Positions 29,813-39,292 of a stretch of 64,000 nucleotides of DNA are shown here, in pieces. The position numbers and the translations under genes were made by a program. The DNA is taken from assembly GCF_014334115.1 (NCBI RefSeq), contig NZ_CP060494.1:3068501-3132500 (forward strand), in the 5' to 3' direction. This DNA comes from Sphingosinithalassobacter sp. CS137. Lineage in GTDB: Bacteria; Pseudomonadota; Alphaproteobacteria; Sphingomonadales; Sphingomonadaceae. The notes beneath the pieces were generated by a model. It saw nothing but the letters and a program-made list of their open reading frames with translations. It searched no databases and was not told the origin of the DNA. Numbering within the stretch: position 1 is the stretch's first letter; every line of letters begins with the position of its first letter.

Positions 29813-32538
29813 GCTTCCTCCAACTCCCTTACTGCCGGTACGGTGAACCGGAATGTCGCGCCGCCTTCAGGACGGTTCTCCGCTTCCAGCGTACCACCAT
29901 GCGCCTCAATGATACGCCTGCTGATCGAAAGACCAATACCCATTCCGGCATTCTGTTTCGTCGTAACGAAACGGGTATACAATTGTTTTAGAACCGTATC
30001 TTTTATTCCGGGTCCGGTATCGCTCACGCTTACTTCGATGAATTGCTCGTTAAGCTTGCGCGAGGCGATGTGGATGCTGCGCTCGCTCGTCGGCGAATTG
30101 CGCAGAACGTCGATCGCGTTGCGCAGCAGATTTACCAGCACCTGCTGGATCTGAATGCGGTCTGCGAAGATCAGCCGAGCGGCAGGATCCAGCGAATAGG
30201 TCACGTCGATGTCGAACTGCCCGGTGCCGACGAGAACCAGCTCGGCAGCGTCACGCAGCGTCTGCTCGAGCGATTCCGCTCCGATCTCGACCTCACCCTT
30301 GGACATGAACGCCCGCATCCGCCTGATGATCTCGCCGGCGCGCTGGATCTGTTCGTTGGCCATGCGAAGCAGCTCGGAAATGCGATCGGCATCGCCCTGC
30401 TGCTCGATCAGGATGCGCGCAGCGGACAGGAAATTTGCGGTCGCGCTCAGTGGCTGGTTCAGTTCGTGCGCGATGTCCGCCGCCAGTTCGCTCATCGCGC
30501 TCTGCCGCGAAACATGGGCCAGCTCGGCGTTGAGATCGCTCAGCCGCTCCTCGGCAGCCAGCCGTTCGGAAATGTCGCGGAAGAAGAAAGTGAACAGAAC
30601 GCCTCCGTCGACCCGCATGACTCCGCCTCTTCCCTCCAGCGGGAAGCGGCGTCCATCGGCATGTTCTCCCACTGCGGTGGCGGCCCGGCTGACGAGATCA
30701 CTGTCTCCCGCGCGAAGAAATTCTCCCAGCGATGTCATGACCCGCTCGCGCTGGTCCTGTGGAATGAGCAGCGTATAGTCCCTGCCCACGACGTCCCCGG
30801 CGCGATAGCCCCACAACGCTTCTGCCGCTGCGCTGAATTCGCGGATCTTGCCCATCTCGTCGACCACCACCATCCCGTCGGGCACGGTCTCGAGCACCGA
30901 GCGCAGCTGCGCCTCCCGCGCGCGCAGCGCCATCTCGCGCTCCTCGCGCTCGCTGACGTCCATGATCACTCCGACGGTGCGTACCAGATTGTCCTGGGCA
31001 TCGTAGAATGCGCGTGACGATCCCTCGACGGCGCGGACGGTGCCGCTCTGCTGAAGGAAACGGTATCGGAAGGTGAAGCGCTCGGCGCGATCGGCGACGG
31101 CTCTGGCGATCGTGTCGAGGATTTGCTGGACATCCTCCGGTTCCACCTGTGCCCGCCAGCTTTCGAAGTCGCCGATCGCGTTCGGCGCGAGGCCGAGCCG
31201 TTGTTCGGTGCCGGGGGACCAGGTGATCGCTCCCGTCTGCACATCCCATTCGAAAATGCCGAGTTCATGCGCCGACATCGCGATCGCGAGCCGATCCTCG
31301 CTCGCCCGGAGCGCGGCCATCGCCTCGGCCTCGCACGAAACGTCGGAGATGTTGCAGATGACCAGCGGCTCGCGCCCCGGTCGCTCCACGCGACGGGTTC
31401 GCTCGAGAACGGTGACTTCGCTTCCGTCGCGGCGTTGCTCCACCAGTTGCTGCACATCGGGTCCGGTGCGGCGGGGGAGGCCCGTTTGCCAATCCTGCTC
31501 GCATCGGGACCGCAGTAGTTCGTACTTCCGCTTGCCTCGTGCTTCCGCGGCGCTCCAGCCATAGAGTTGTTCGCATCCGCGCGACCAGTGGCTGATTCGC
31601 CCGTCCTCGGTCACCAGCACGATGGTCGTGAATTCGAGCGCCTCATTGAAGTCGGTCAGCAGCGCCTGTTCGTGCGCGAGCCTGACGACAGCCCAATACG
31701 TGACGACCGCCACGATCGCGATGTTGCCGAACACGACGATCATCTCCCGCGCCAGCGGAGACATCAGATCGGCGTCGGTGAGCGCCACTTCGAGCAGCGA
31801 GGGCACGACCGGAAAAAAGAGCACCACCGGCAGCAATCCCGCGATCGCACGCCAATCGACGTGACGGCGGCTCAGAAGGCGGTGCCGGCCGAAGTCGACG
31901 TTCCACACGATGCACGCGGTCGACAGCAGCACCGCCATGATTCCGGCGGGAAGCGCACCGGTGAACAGGCCCGACGACTGCTGCGACAGCGAGGAAAAGA
32001 TCGCAAGCAGCGCCGCGAGGATACCCAGGCCGAGGCTCGCGCTCGCCAGCAGGTTGGCGTGCTCGCCCAAAAGAAAGCGATCCGCCCCGCGCAGCTTTCC
32101 GCTGACGCTTACATAGCCGGCGCACGTCAGGAGCAGGATCGAGGCCGCCGAATTCAGCGTTGGCCGGCCCGCCGCGTCGAGCGGATAGTCGCGCAGCGCG
32201 TCGGCGAACAGCAACGTGTCGGTGCCGAGGCTGAAGCCGCCCAGAATCTGCGCGATCGAGGCGCCGGCAATGACGAGCGGCGCAATCCAGATCCGGCGCG
32301 CGAGGCGTTTGTGCCCGAGCAGGCCCGCCAGATAGCCGAGCGACAGCACGATATAGCCCACCGACGTCCACGGCCAGATCGGGTGGCCTTCGACGCCGAA
32401 GCCGCGGAGCCACCGGAGGCCGAGGGACCAGCCGCCTATCAGCTCGACAAGGCCGCACAGAGCCGCGGCGGCGGCGAGATATGCCGCTAGTCGCCGTCTG
32501 GCCGGCATCGTTGCCGTTCCTGGCGTCTGCCCGTGCAT
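29809..32538 (-). CDS. Membrane PAS histidine kinase (FixL/DctB-like core)
   Basis: A 909-residue kinase, start at 32538 (MHGQTPGTA). About nine transmembrane segments occupy residues ~18-340 (a MASE-like sensor region with no named family recognised), followed by three PAS-like domains (about 345-680), a HisKA with His691 in 'DIAHELNQPLSA', and an ATPase domain ('NLLRNAIDVL', 'VSDTGPGIKD', 'GMGIGLSISRRI'). The 'HELNQPL' H-box is typical of FixL-type kinases. Operon with the FixJ-like regulator. The long membrane sensor suggests it senses a membrane or redox cue rather than a simple periplasmic ligand. Confidence 0.9.
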   Translation of the reverse strand: MHGQTPGTATMPARRRLAAYLAAAAALCGLVELIGGWSLGLRWLRGFGVEGHPIWPWTSVGYIVLSLGYLAGLLGHKRLARRIWIAPLVIAGASIAQILGGFSLGTDTLLFADALRDYPLDAAGRPTLNSAASILLLTCAGYVSVSGKLRGADRFLLGEHANLLASASLGLGILAALLAIFSSLSQQSSGLFTGALPAGIMAVLLSTACIVWNVDFGRHRLLSRRHVDWRAIAGLLPVVLFFPVVPSLLEVALTDADLMSPLAREMIVVFGNIAIVAVVTYWAVVRLAHEQALLTDFNEALEFTTIVLVTEDGRISHWSRGCEQLYGWSAAEARGKRKYELLRSRCEQDWQTGLPRRTGPDVQQLVEQRRDGSEVTVLERTRRVERPGREPLVICNISDVSCEAEAMAALRASEDRLAIAMSAHELGIFEWDVQTGAITWSPGTEQRLGLAPNAIGDFESWRAQVEPEDVQQILDTIARAVADRAERFTFRYRFLQQSGTVRAVEGSSRAFYDAQDNLVRTVGVIMDVSEREEREMALRAREAQLRSVLETVPDGMVVVDEMGKIREFSAAAEALWGYRAGDVVGRDYTLLIPQDQRERVMTSLGEFLRAGDSDLVSRAATAVGEHADGRRFPLEGRGGVMRVDGGVLFTFFFRDISERLAAEERLSDLNAELAHVSRQSAMSELAADIAHELNQPLSATANFLSAARILIEQQGDADRISELLRMANEQIQRAGEIIRRMRAFMSKGEVEIGAESLEQTLRDAAELVLVGTGQFDIDVTYSLDPAARLIFADRIQIQQVLVNLLRNAIDVLRNSPTSERSIHIASRKLNEQFIEVSVSDTGPGIKDTVLKQLYTRFVTTKQNAGMGIGLSISRRIIEAHGGTLEAENRPEGGATFRFTVPAVRELEEA

Positions 32539-32750
32539 CGTCACTCGACACGTCCTACGCACCGGGCGCGGAAGGCGCCCGGCAGGAGGAGCATAACGAC
32601 ATGTTTCCATATTGAAAATGTCCGTGCGTCCACGGTGGGCCAGCTTTTCTCGTCGCGCGCGAAGGTTGCGGGTGCGAAATCGTCTTGTCCCTTGCCAAGC
32701 GGACGCCGGCCCGCGATCAAGAGCGCGCACACGCGACCCGCGACGACTTG

Positions 32751-34175
32751 ATGGGAGACTGCCGCTTGCTTCGATCGATCCTCATGCTGGGCGCGGCCGT
32801 CGCGCTCGCGGGCTGTGCCGCCGCGGGCGCCGGCGGCACTTCCAGCGCCTCGGCATCGTCCGATGCGGACGCGCGGGGGGAGAGCTACTCGCGCGATCCC
32901 TACCCCTCGACCTATCGGCCCTATGCGGGGGTGCCGACGCTCGTCACCAACGTCACCATCCTGGACGGCGAGGGTGGCCGGATCGAGAACGGCGCGGTGC
33001 TGTTCCGCGACGGGCGGATCGTCGAGGTCGGATCCGATCTCGCGGCCCGCGCCGGCGTGACGGTGATCGACGGGGCGGGCAGCTATCTCACGCCCGGCAT
33101 CATCGACGTGCACAGCCATCTGGGCGACTATCCTTCGCCCTCGGTGGCGGCGGTCTCCGACGGGAATGAAGCGACCGCGCCCACGACGCCCGAGGTTTGG
33201 GCCGAACACAGCGTCTGGCCGCAGGATCCCGGCTTTTCCCGCGCGCTCGCCAATGGCGGAGTGACCACGCTTCAGATCCTGCCCGGCTCGGCGAACCTGA
33301 TGGGCGGGCGCTCGGTCACGGTGAAGAATGTCTATGCGCGGACGGTGCAGGGCATGCGCTTCCCGGGCGCCCCCTATGGGCTCAAGATGGCGTGCGGCGA
33401 AAACCCGAAGCGCGTCTATGGCTCGCGCAACCGGATGCCTTCGACGCGGATGGGCAATCTCGCGGTCAATCGCCAGACCTGGGCGGAGGCGCAGGCATAT
33501 GATCGCAAGTGGGACAAATATGAGGCCGAGGGCGGGGATCCGCCCGCGCGCGATATCGGCATGGATACCCTGCGCGGCGTGCTCGACGGCGAAATCCTGA
33601 TCCAGAACCATTGCTACCGCGCCGACGAGATGGCGGTGGTCCTCGATATGGCGCGTGAGTTCGGCTATCGCGTCACTGCGTTCCACCACGCGGTCGAAGC
33701 CTATAAGATCGCCGATCTGCTCCGCGAAAGCGATACATGCGCAGCGGTCTGGGCCGATTGGTGGGGTTTCAAGCTCGAAGCCTATGACGAAACCGACGCC
33801 AATCTCGCGATCCTCGACGATCAGGGTGCCTGCGCACTGATCCATTCGGACGATGCCAACGGCATCCAGCGGCTCAATCAGGAAGTCGCCAAGGCACGTG
33901 CCGCCGGCATCCGCGCCGGAATGGACATCAGCGAGGAACATGCCTGGCGCTGGCTCGGAATCAATCCTGCGCGCGTGCTCGGCATCGCGGACCAGACCGG
34001 CAGCATCCGCGCCGGCAAGATGGCCGATCTCGTGCTGTGGAACGGCAATCCGTTCAGCGTTTACACGCGCCCGCAGATGGTGTGGGTCGATGGCGCTCTA
34101 TTGTACGACATGAACAATCCCGAGTTGCGGCCGGTGTCGGACTTCGAGCTCGGCCAGCCGGGGCAGGGGATGTGA
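32751..34175 (+). CDS. Amidohydrolase-family lipoprotein (metal site intact)
   Basis: A 474-residue protein. The N-terminus is a lipoprotein signal ending in 'ALAGC', then an amidohydrolase fold: 'VTILDGEGGRIENGAVLFRDG' (shown to show the composite-domain start, 'TILDG…'), the metal motif 'IIDVHSHLGD', a later 'FHHAVEAYK' and 'LIHSDDANG', and the C-terminal 'AGKMADLVLWNGNP'. It is an imidazolonepropionase-like (COG1228-type) hydrolase of unknown substrate, probably periplasmic. A TTG at 32766 has a better placed GGGAG box and is an alternative start. Directly followed by a second family member. Confidence 0.85.
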   Translation: MGDCRLLRSILMLGAAVALAGCAAAGAGGTSSASASSDADARGESYSRDPYPSTYRPYAGVPTLVTNVTILDGEGGRIENGAVLFRDGRIVEVGSDLAARAGVTVIDGAGSYLTPGIIDVHSHLGDYPSPSVAAVSDGNEATAPTTPEVWAEHSVWPQDPGFSRALANGGVTTLQILPGSANLMGGRSVTVKNVYARTVQGMRFPGAPYGLKMACGENPKRVYGSRNRMPSTRMGNLAVNRQTWAEAQAYDRKWDKYEAEGGDPPARDIGMDTLRGVLDGEILIQNHCYRADEMAVVLDMAREFGYRVTAFHHAVEAYKIADLLRESDTCAAVWADWWGFKLEAYDETDANLAILDDQGACALIHSDDANGIQRLNQEVAKARAAGIRAGMDISEEHAWRWLGINPARVLGIADQTGSIRAGKMADLVLWNGNPFSVYTRPQMVWVDGALLYDMNNPELRPVSDFELGQPGQGM

Positions 34176-34177
34176 CG

Positions 34178-35488
34178 ATGAAGCGCATGATGCTTTCCGC
34201 GACCGCGATCGCAGCGGTTTTCGCCGCCGCGATTCCCGCCGCTGCGCAGGATGTCGCCATCACCAACGCGCGGCTCGTGATCGGTGACGGCTCGGCGCCA
34301 GTGGAGGGTGGCACGGTCGTGATCCGCGACGGCCGTGTCGTCGCCGCCGGTACGAACGTCGCCGTTCCCGCGGGGCTCCGCACCGTCGATGCGCAGGGCA
34401 AATGGGTGTCGCCCGGCATCGTTGCAGGGTTCAGTCGGCTTGGCATTGTCGAGATTTCCGGCGTCTCCGAAACGAACGATACCAGCGCCGACGATTCGCC
34501 CTTTCACGCCGCGCTGGATGTCGCCCCGGCGGTCAATCCGCTCGCCAGCGCGATCGCGCTGAACCGGGCCGAAGGCGTCACCCGCGCGGTCGTCGCTCCC
34601 GGCACCGGCGAGTCGATTTTCGCCGGCCAGGGCGCGGTGATCGACCTTGGAGCGGACATGGACGCGGTCACCGCGCCGCGCGCGTTCCAGTACATGGAAT
34701 ATGGCGAAGCCGGCGCCCGCACGGCGGGCGGCAGCCGCCCGGCCGCGCTCGCGATGCTGCGCAACGCGCTGATGGAGGCACGCGACTATGCGCGCGATCC
34801 GGCGGCCTTCGCCGATCGCGGCCGCGACGCGTTCCTCACGCGGCTCGATGCCGCGGCGCTGGCGCCGGTGGTGCAGGGGCGCGTGCCGCTGCTGGTCCAT
34901 GTCGAGCGCGGATCGGACATTCTGACCGTCCTCGATCTCACGAGCGAGTTTCCCGATCTCGATCTCGTCCTGGTCGGTGCGACCGAGGGCTGGACGGTCG
35001 CTCCGCGCATTGCGGCAGCCGGCGTGCCGGTGATCGCCGCCGCGCTCAACGATCTGCCGGCCTCGTTCGAACAGCTCGCCGCCACCCAGTCGAACCTCGG
35101 CCGGATGCGCGCGGCCGGAGTGAAAATCGCGATCGGCCTGTTCAACGACGAGGCCCATCAGGTGCGCTGGGTGAAGCAATATGCCGGCAATCTGGTCGGG
35201 CTTTCGCGGGTTCCGGGCGAGACCGGACTCGATTGGGGCGCTGCCTTCGCGGCGATCAGTTCGGGTCCGGCAGAGGCACTCGGCATGGGCGGCGAGATCG
35301 GCTCGCTGCGTCCGGGCCGCCGCGGCGATGTGGTGATCTGGGACGGCGATCCGCTCGAGGTCGGGACGGCGGCGACGATGGTGTTCGTCGACGGCGTCGA
35401 GCAGCCGCTCGAAACCCGTCAGCAGCGGCTGCGCGATCGTTATCTCACCCCGCCGGACGGGCGTCTGCCGAACGCCTATCGGCATTGA
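34178..35488 (+). CDS. Amidohydrolase-like protein lacking the metal HxH motif
   Basis: A 436-residue protein, 2 bases after the first amidohydrolase. A Sec signal peptide ends near 'AAAQD' (residue ~24). The fold is recognisable ('ITNARLVIGDGSAP', 'GTVVIRDGRVV', C-terminal 'LRPGRRGDVVIWDGDPLE'), but where the first protein has 'DVHSHLGD' this one has 'VAGFSRLG', so both metal-binding histidines are missing. It is probably not a standard hydrolase and may serve as a partner or scaffold of its neighbour. Same operon and same compartment. Confidence 0.85.
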   Translation: MKRMMLSATAIAAVFAAAIPAAAQDVAITNARLVIGDGSAPVEGGTVVIRDGRVVAAGTNVAVPAGLRTVDAQGKWVSPGIVAGFSRLGIVEISGVSETNDTSADDSPFHAALDVAPAVNPLASAIALNRAEGVTRAVVAPGTGESIFAGQGAVIDLGADMDAVTAPRAFQYMEYGEAGARTAGGSRPAALAMLRNALMEARDYARDPAAFADRGRDAFLTRLDAAALAPVVQGRVPLLVHVERGSDILTVLDLTSEFPDLDLVLVGATEGWTVAPRIAAAGVPVIAAALNDLPASFEQLAATQSNLGRMRAAGVKIAIGLFNDEAHQVRWVKQYAGNLVGLSRVPGETGLDWGAAFAAISSGPAEALGMGGEIGSLRPGRRGDVVIWDGDPLEVGTAATMVFVDGVEQPLETRQQRLRDRYLTPPDGRLPNAYRH

Positions 35489-35599
35489 TCGGCGGTTCCG
35501 CCCGGAACTTCCGGGACGGCTGCGGCATTGCCGGGGGAGGCTTCGCACGCGCTGCGATCGGGTGACGAAGCGTTCTGGAGCTGAGGAGGAGCGACGAAC

Positions 35600-35959
35600 A
35601 TGAGCAAGTGGATCATTGCGGCCGGCGTGGCCGCGCTCGCGCTAGCGGGCTGCACCGAGGCGCCGGAATCGGATCAGACCGTCCAGCCGGCCGAGCCCGT
35701 GGTCGAGGACGGCGGCAATCTCGTCGCCACCAACGTTCAGGCGGCGATGTTCGAAATGGGTGAGTCCGAGCGTAACGTCGTCTTCATTCGCGCGATTCGC
35801 GACGCCGGGCTCCAGTGCCAGAACGTCACTGCGTCCGAACGGGTCGACGATGTTCAGAACCTGCCCACCTGGCGCGCGACCTGCCAGGACGGGACTGCCC
35901 ATCTGATTTCGATCACCGTGGACGGTACCGCCAACATCATCAGCCGCACCGACACCTGA
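35600..35959 (+). CDS. Small lipoprotein of unknown function
   Basis: A 119-residue protein with a clear lipoprotein signal: 'MSKWIIAAGVAALALAGC', modified Cys at residue 18. The mature domain has two cysteines ('GLQCQNVTASE' and 'TWRATCQDG') that may form a disulfide in the periplasm. A GAGGAGCGACGAAC ribosome site precedes the ATG. No family recognised. A hairpin follows the stop. Confidence 0.8.
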   Translation: MSKWIIAAGVAALALAGCTEAPESDQTVQPAEPVVEDGGNLVATNVQAAMFEMGESERNVVFIRAIRDAGLQCQNVTASERVDDVQNLPTWRATCQDGTAHLISITVDGTANIISRTDT

Positions 35960-35961
35960 TC

Positions 35962-35989
35962 CGAAGCGCGGCCGGTGCGCCGCGCTTCG
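35962..35989 (+). terminator. Hairpin after the small lipoprotein gene
   Basis: Perfect 10-bp stem (CGAAGCGCGG / CCGCGCTTCG), 8-base loop, 3 bp after the stop; no T-run. Confidence 0.5.
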
Positions 35990-36002
35990 CACGGGGTCCA
36001 CG

Positions 36003-36034
36003 AAAAAGGGGGAGGCCGCGCGAGCGACCTCCCC
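36003..36034 (-). terminator. Intrinsic terminator after the PhoX-like gene
   Basis: Stem GGGGAGG / CCTCCCC with a 12-base loop; on the minus strand followed by CTTTTTC. 23 bp after the PhoX-like stop. Confidence 0.75.
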
Positions 36035-36056
36035 TCCTCGTTGCGCGTGCGATCGA

Positions 36057-38534
36057 TCAGAGCGCGATCACGCCGCCGTCGTTCTTGGTGATCGCGACCA
36101 CCGCCGAGCGCGGCCGCGTGCCGGCCGGGGCGGCGCCGTTCTGATTGGCAGGCCAGTTGGAGGTCGGCGCGGCAGGAGTGCCGTCCTCGCCGGGATGCTG
36201 GATGCCGACGAACAGCGTGCGGCCGTCCGGCGTGCTGTCGACGCCGGTGATCTCGCACTCGACCGGGCCGATCAGGAAGCGCTTCACCGTCGCGTCCGTC
36301 GCCGGCTTGCCGACGCGAGTCGCCTGGGTTGCGGTCGCGCCGTTCGCACCCGTGTTGGTGATGGTTCGCGCACCGCCGTCGCCGACGCGGCCGGGCATCG
36401 CGGCGAGCATCTGGTTGTTGGTGACGTCGGTGTAGGCGCCGTCGTCGGTCTGGATCCACAGCACCGGGTTCACCAGGCCCGCCGGGTTCGTCGGTCGCGA
36501 GAACCAGATCCCGTCCGGGCTCGAGAAGTCATTGCCGGCGGTGAGGCCCGAGACGTTGATGTTGTTCGGATCGAGGTCCGAACCCGCACCGAACAGATAG
36601 ATGTCCCAGGTAAAGCCCGCTGCGGCCGGATCGTCCCCATTTTCGCGGATGCGGATGATATGGCCGTTGGGATTGCCGCGCTGGGCCGAAGTGCCCTTCG
36701 GATCGTTGTAGTGGCGCGGGTTGGCGGCGTTCGTTCCGTTCAGCGGGCGCACCGTCGCATTGTTGTTGGTGAGGGTGAGATAGACCTCGCCGTTCACCAT
36801 GTTGGTCGCGGTCCATTCCGGACGGTCCATGCCCGTCGCACCCACGGCGTCCGCGGCGAGGCGGGCGTTGACGAGGATGTCGGCCTGATCGGCGAAGACA
36901 TATTCCGGATCCGCGCCGGCGGCCGGACGGTTCGGAACCTGCCCGAACGTCAGCGGGAGCCACTGGCCGGTGCCGTCGGCGTTGAACCGCGCGACGTGGA
37001 GCGTGCCCTGGTCGAGATATTTGTCGCCCATGGCGAGGCGGTTGGCCGAAGTCGCGTCCGCCGCGTCCCAGCTCGCGTTCGACACATATTTGTAGAAATA
37101 TTCGCCGCGCGAATCGTCGCCCATATAGACGGCGAGCTTTTTGCCGGCTTCCGCACGGCTCAGCCAGGCACCTTCATGCCCCATGCGGCCGAGCGCGGTG
37201 CGCTTCCGCGGCGCCGCATTCTTGTCATAGGGATCATGTTCGACGACCCAGCCATATTGGAAGGGTTCGTTGCGGAAGTCGCTGGTGGGCGTTCCGGCCG
37301 TGGCGCGCGCATCCCACTTGCGGAAGATGGTGCTGCTGGCGTCCGCCGGCGTCACCGTCGACCACAGATAGTTGCCGCTGCTGCTGGTCACGCCATAGCG
37401 GCGCAGCGACGTCAGTTCCTTGGCGCTGCGCAGCGCATCGTCGCCGCTGCGACGGAAATAGCCCGCCCAATTCTCTTCGCACGTCAGGTTCGTGCCCCAG
37501 GGGGTGTGGCCGTTGGCGCAGTTGTTGATCGTGCCGCGGCCGGCGACACCGGTCGGCGAATAGGCAGTGACCACCCAGCTGGTGCCGCGCACCGGACCGT
37601 GCAGCACGGTAGGCGTGTTCGGCGTGATGCGGCGGTTGAATGCGCTGTCCTGCACATAAGCCCAGGCGCCGTTCGTCCGGCGATATTCGGTGACGCTGAC
37701 GCCGTGCGCCTCGATCTCCTTGATCGCCTCGGCTTCCGGGCGGACGCCGCCGGGCGCGGTCGGGCCGGCGGGGTGGAGATACTGGACGTTGAGGTTCTCG
37801 TGGTTCTGCACCAGCAGCCCGCGCGTCGAGCTGTTGTCGTCACGCGTGCCCGAGCTGCTCAGGCCGTACCAGTAGAGCGCGTCGCCATGATCGCCGATGC
37901 GGTTGGCATAATCGGTATCGGAGCCGTCGTTCCTGAACGCCGGCACGCCCGCAGCCAGCGGATCGCCCAGCGCGGTCATCACGGTCACCGTATAGCCTTC
38001 AGGCACGGTGACGATGTCATTGCGGTTCTTGGGGACTGCGGTGAAGCCGAGCACCGCCGGGCTGACCGTGACGGTCGTGGTCGCGCTCGTCGTCTGCGCG
38101 TTTTCATCAGCGGCAGTGAAGCGGAAGGTGAGGGTGGTCGGCTCGGCCACGCTGGGCGCCAGGAAGGTCGTGGTGTTGGCGTTCGGGCTGCTGAGCGTCA
38201 CGGTCGGGCCGCCGGTCTGCGCCCAGGCCACCGCGCCGACCGTCCCGTTGTCGGATGCCGTGCCGGTGAGCGTCACCATCCGTCCCGCCGTCGTCGCGCC
38301 GCTCGATCCTGCGGTCACGGTCGGCGGTGCATCGGAGCTCGTGGTGGCTTCGTCGCAGGCGGTCAGCACTGTGCCGCCGAACACCGCGACCGCCGCGGCC
38401 GAGGCGCCGCTGCGCAGCGTCTGACGGCGCGAGAGGCGCTGGTCGACCAGCGAGTTCAGCGAGATGGCGCCGGTGTTGTTGGTGTCGATGTCGCCGTCGG
38501 TATAGCCGAGGCTCAGGTCGGTCTGGTCGGTCAT
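36057..38534 (-). CDS. PhoX-family phosphatase with Tat signal, lipobox and Ig-like insert
   Basis: An 825-residue protein, start at 38534 (MTDQTDLSLG). Twin arginines at 36-37 ('SRRQTLRSG') are followed by a hydrophobic stretch and 'TVLTAC', so Cys60 may be lipid-anchored. Residues ~70-165 form a PKD/Ig-like domain not normally in PhoX. The catalytic PhoX (DUF839-type) domain follows: 'LVQNHENLN', 'NLTCEENWAGYF', 'LGRMGHEGAW', 'YMGDDSRGEYFYKY', 'SSPDGIWFS'. PhoX enzymes are calcium/iron-dependent alkaline phosphatases used for organic phosphate. It starts ~180 bp from the secretion trio on the other strand, so it is a candidate type II cargo. Confidence 0.85.
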   Translation of the reverse strand: MTDQTDLSLGYTDGDIDTNNTGAISLNSLVDQRLSRRQTLRSGASAAAVAVFGGTVLTACDEATTSSDAPPTVTAGSSGATTAGRMVTLTGTASDNGTVGAVAWAQTGGPTVTLSSPNANTTTFLAPSVAEPTTLTFRFTAADENAQTTSATTTVTVSPAVLGFTAVPKNRNDIVTVPEGYTVTVMTALGDPLAAGVPAFRNDGSDTDYANRIGDHGDALYWYGLSSSGTRDDNSSTRGLLVQNHENLNVQYLHPAGPTAPGGVRPEAEAIKEIEAHGVSVTEYRRTNGAWAYVQDSAFNRRITPNTPTVLHGPVRGTSWVVTAYSPTGVAGRGTINNCANGHTPWGTNLTCEENWAGYFRRSGDDALRSAKELTSLRRYGVTSSSGNYLWSTVTPADASSTIFRKWDARATAGTPTSDFRNEPFQYGWVVEHDPYDKNAAPRKRTALGRMGHEGAWLSRAEAGKKLAVYMGDDSRGEYFYKYVSNASWDAADATSANRLAMGDKYLDQGTLHVARFNADGTGQWLPLTFGQVPNRPAAGADPEYVFADQADILVNARLAADAVGATGMDRPEWTATNMVNGEVYLTLTNNNATVRPLNGTNAANPRHYNDPKGTSAQRGNPNGHIIRIRENGDDPAAAGFTWDIYLFGAGSDLDPNNINVSGLTAGNDFSSPDGIWFSRPTNPAGLVNPVLWIQTDDGAYTDVTNNQMLAAMPGRVGDGGARTITNTGANGATATQATRVGKPATDATVKRFLIGPVECEITGVDSTPDGRTLFVGIQHPGEDGTPAAPTSNWPANQNGAAPAGTRPRSAVVAITKNDGGVIAL

Positions 38535-38716
38535 CGCGGATACCCCCAAAGCCCGAGTCGCAACGGGCGACTCGGTTCGAGAGCGAGCTGTGGCGATCCT
38601 GCTTTACGCGGTGATGGACGGCTGATGGCGAAGCGGTGACACATGTGCGTCAGCTTTGTGTCTGCGCCCCGCTGAAGCTATGCGGAGCCCCCCGCACTGG
38701 AGTATCGGCGGCGCCG

Positions 38717-39292
38717 ATGGACTTGCCCAAGCCCGATCCTGTCGATCCGCCGCCCGCGCGCGCCAGCAGCTTGGCCGATCGGATAGGTGCGGCCTGGCGC
38801 GGCGGCTTGCCGGCTGTGTCGGCGCGCCTGGCGCGTCCCATGCCGCCGCGCGTCGCCTCGCGCGCGGAATGGATTGGGGCCGGAATGCTCGCATTGCTGC
38901 TCGCGGCCGGTCCCCTTGCCACGCTGCTGCTCGCGAACCGCCTGACCGCTCGCGCCGAGGCAGCCACGGCGGTGCTCCGCGAACGTGTCGCGCCGCGCCG
39001 GGCGGCCGAGGCGGCCCGGCTGGCCGCGCGGGCCGAATTGGCGGCGATGCTCGCCCGCCCCGGCCCGAGCGCCACGATCGAAGCGCTTGCCCGCGCCTTG
39101 CCCGAGGATGCGGTGCTCCGCCGGGTCGCGCGCGGGGGGGATGGTGCACTCGCCGTCGAAGTGTTCGCGCCCGATCCGGATCGGCTGCGTGCTGCGCTGC
39201 GCCGCGCGCCGGAGCTTGCCGGTCTGCGGGAGACCGGCCAGGCCGGCGACGAATCCGGGTTGCGCGTCCGTTTCGAGGAACGCGGCGAATGA
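38717..39292 (+). CDS. Short GspL/PilN-like secretion platform protein
   Basis: A 191-residue protein (MDLPKPDPVD…). A basic proline-rich N-terminus of ~50 residues, one TM helix (about 52-74), a helix rich in Arg/Ala, then a small alpha/beta domain ('PSATIEALARALPEDAVLRRVA', in part) like the periplasmic ferredoxin-like domain of GspL/PilN. It lacks the actin-like cytosolic half of GspL, which exists separately at 44533. First of a three-gene set whose ends overlap. The start assignment is moderate, since the frame is open further upstream. Confidence 0.6.
   Translation: MDLPKPDPVDPPPARASSLADRIGAAWRGGLPAVSARLARPMPPRVASRAEWIGAGMLALLLAAGPLATLLLANRLTARAEAATAVLRERVAPRRAAEAARLAARAELAAMLARPGPSATIEALARALPEDAVLRRVARGGDGALAVEVFAPDPDRLRAALRRAPELAGLRETGQAGDESGLRVRFEERGE

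Noticed and set aside
36195..38639. Plus-strand frame (~810 codons) opposite the PhoX-like gene
   Set aside because: Antisense shadow of a protein with many recognised PhoX motifs.
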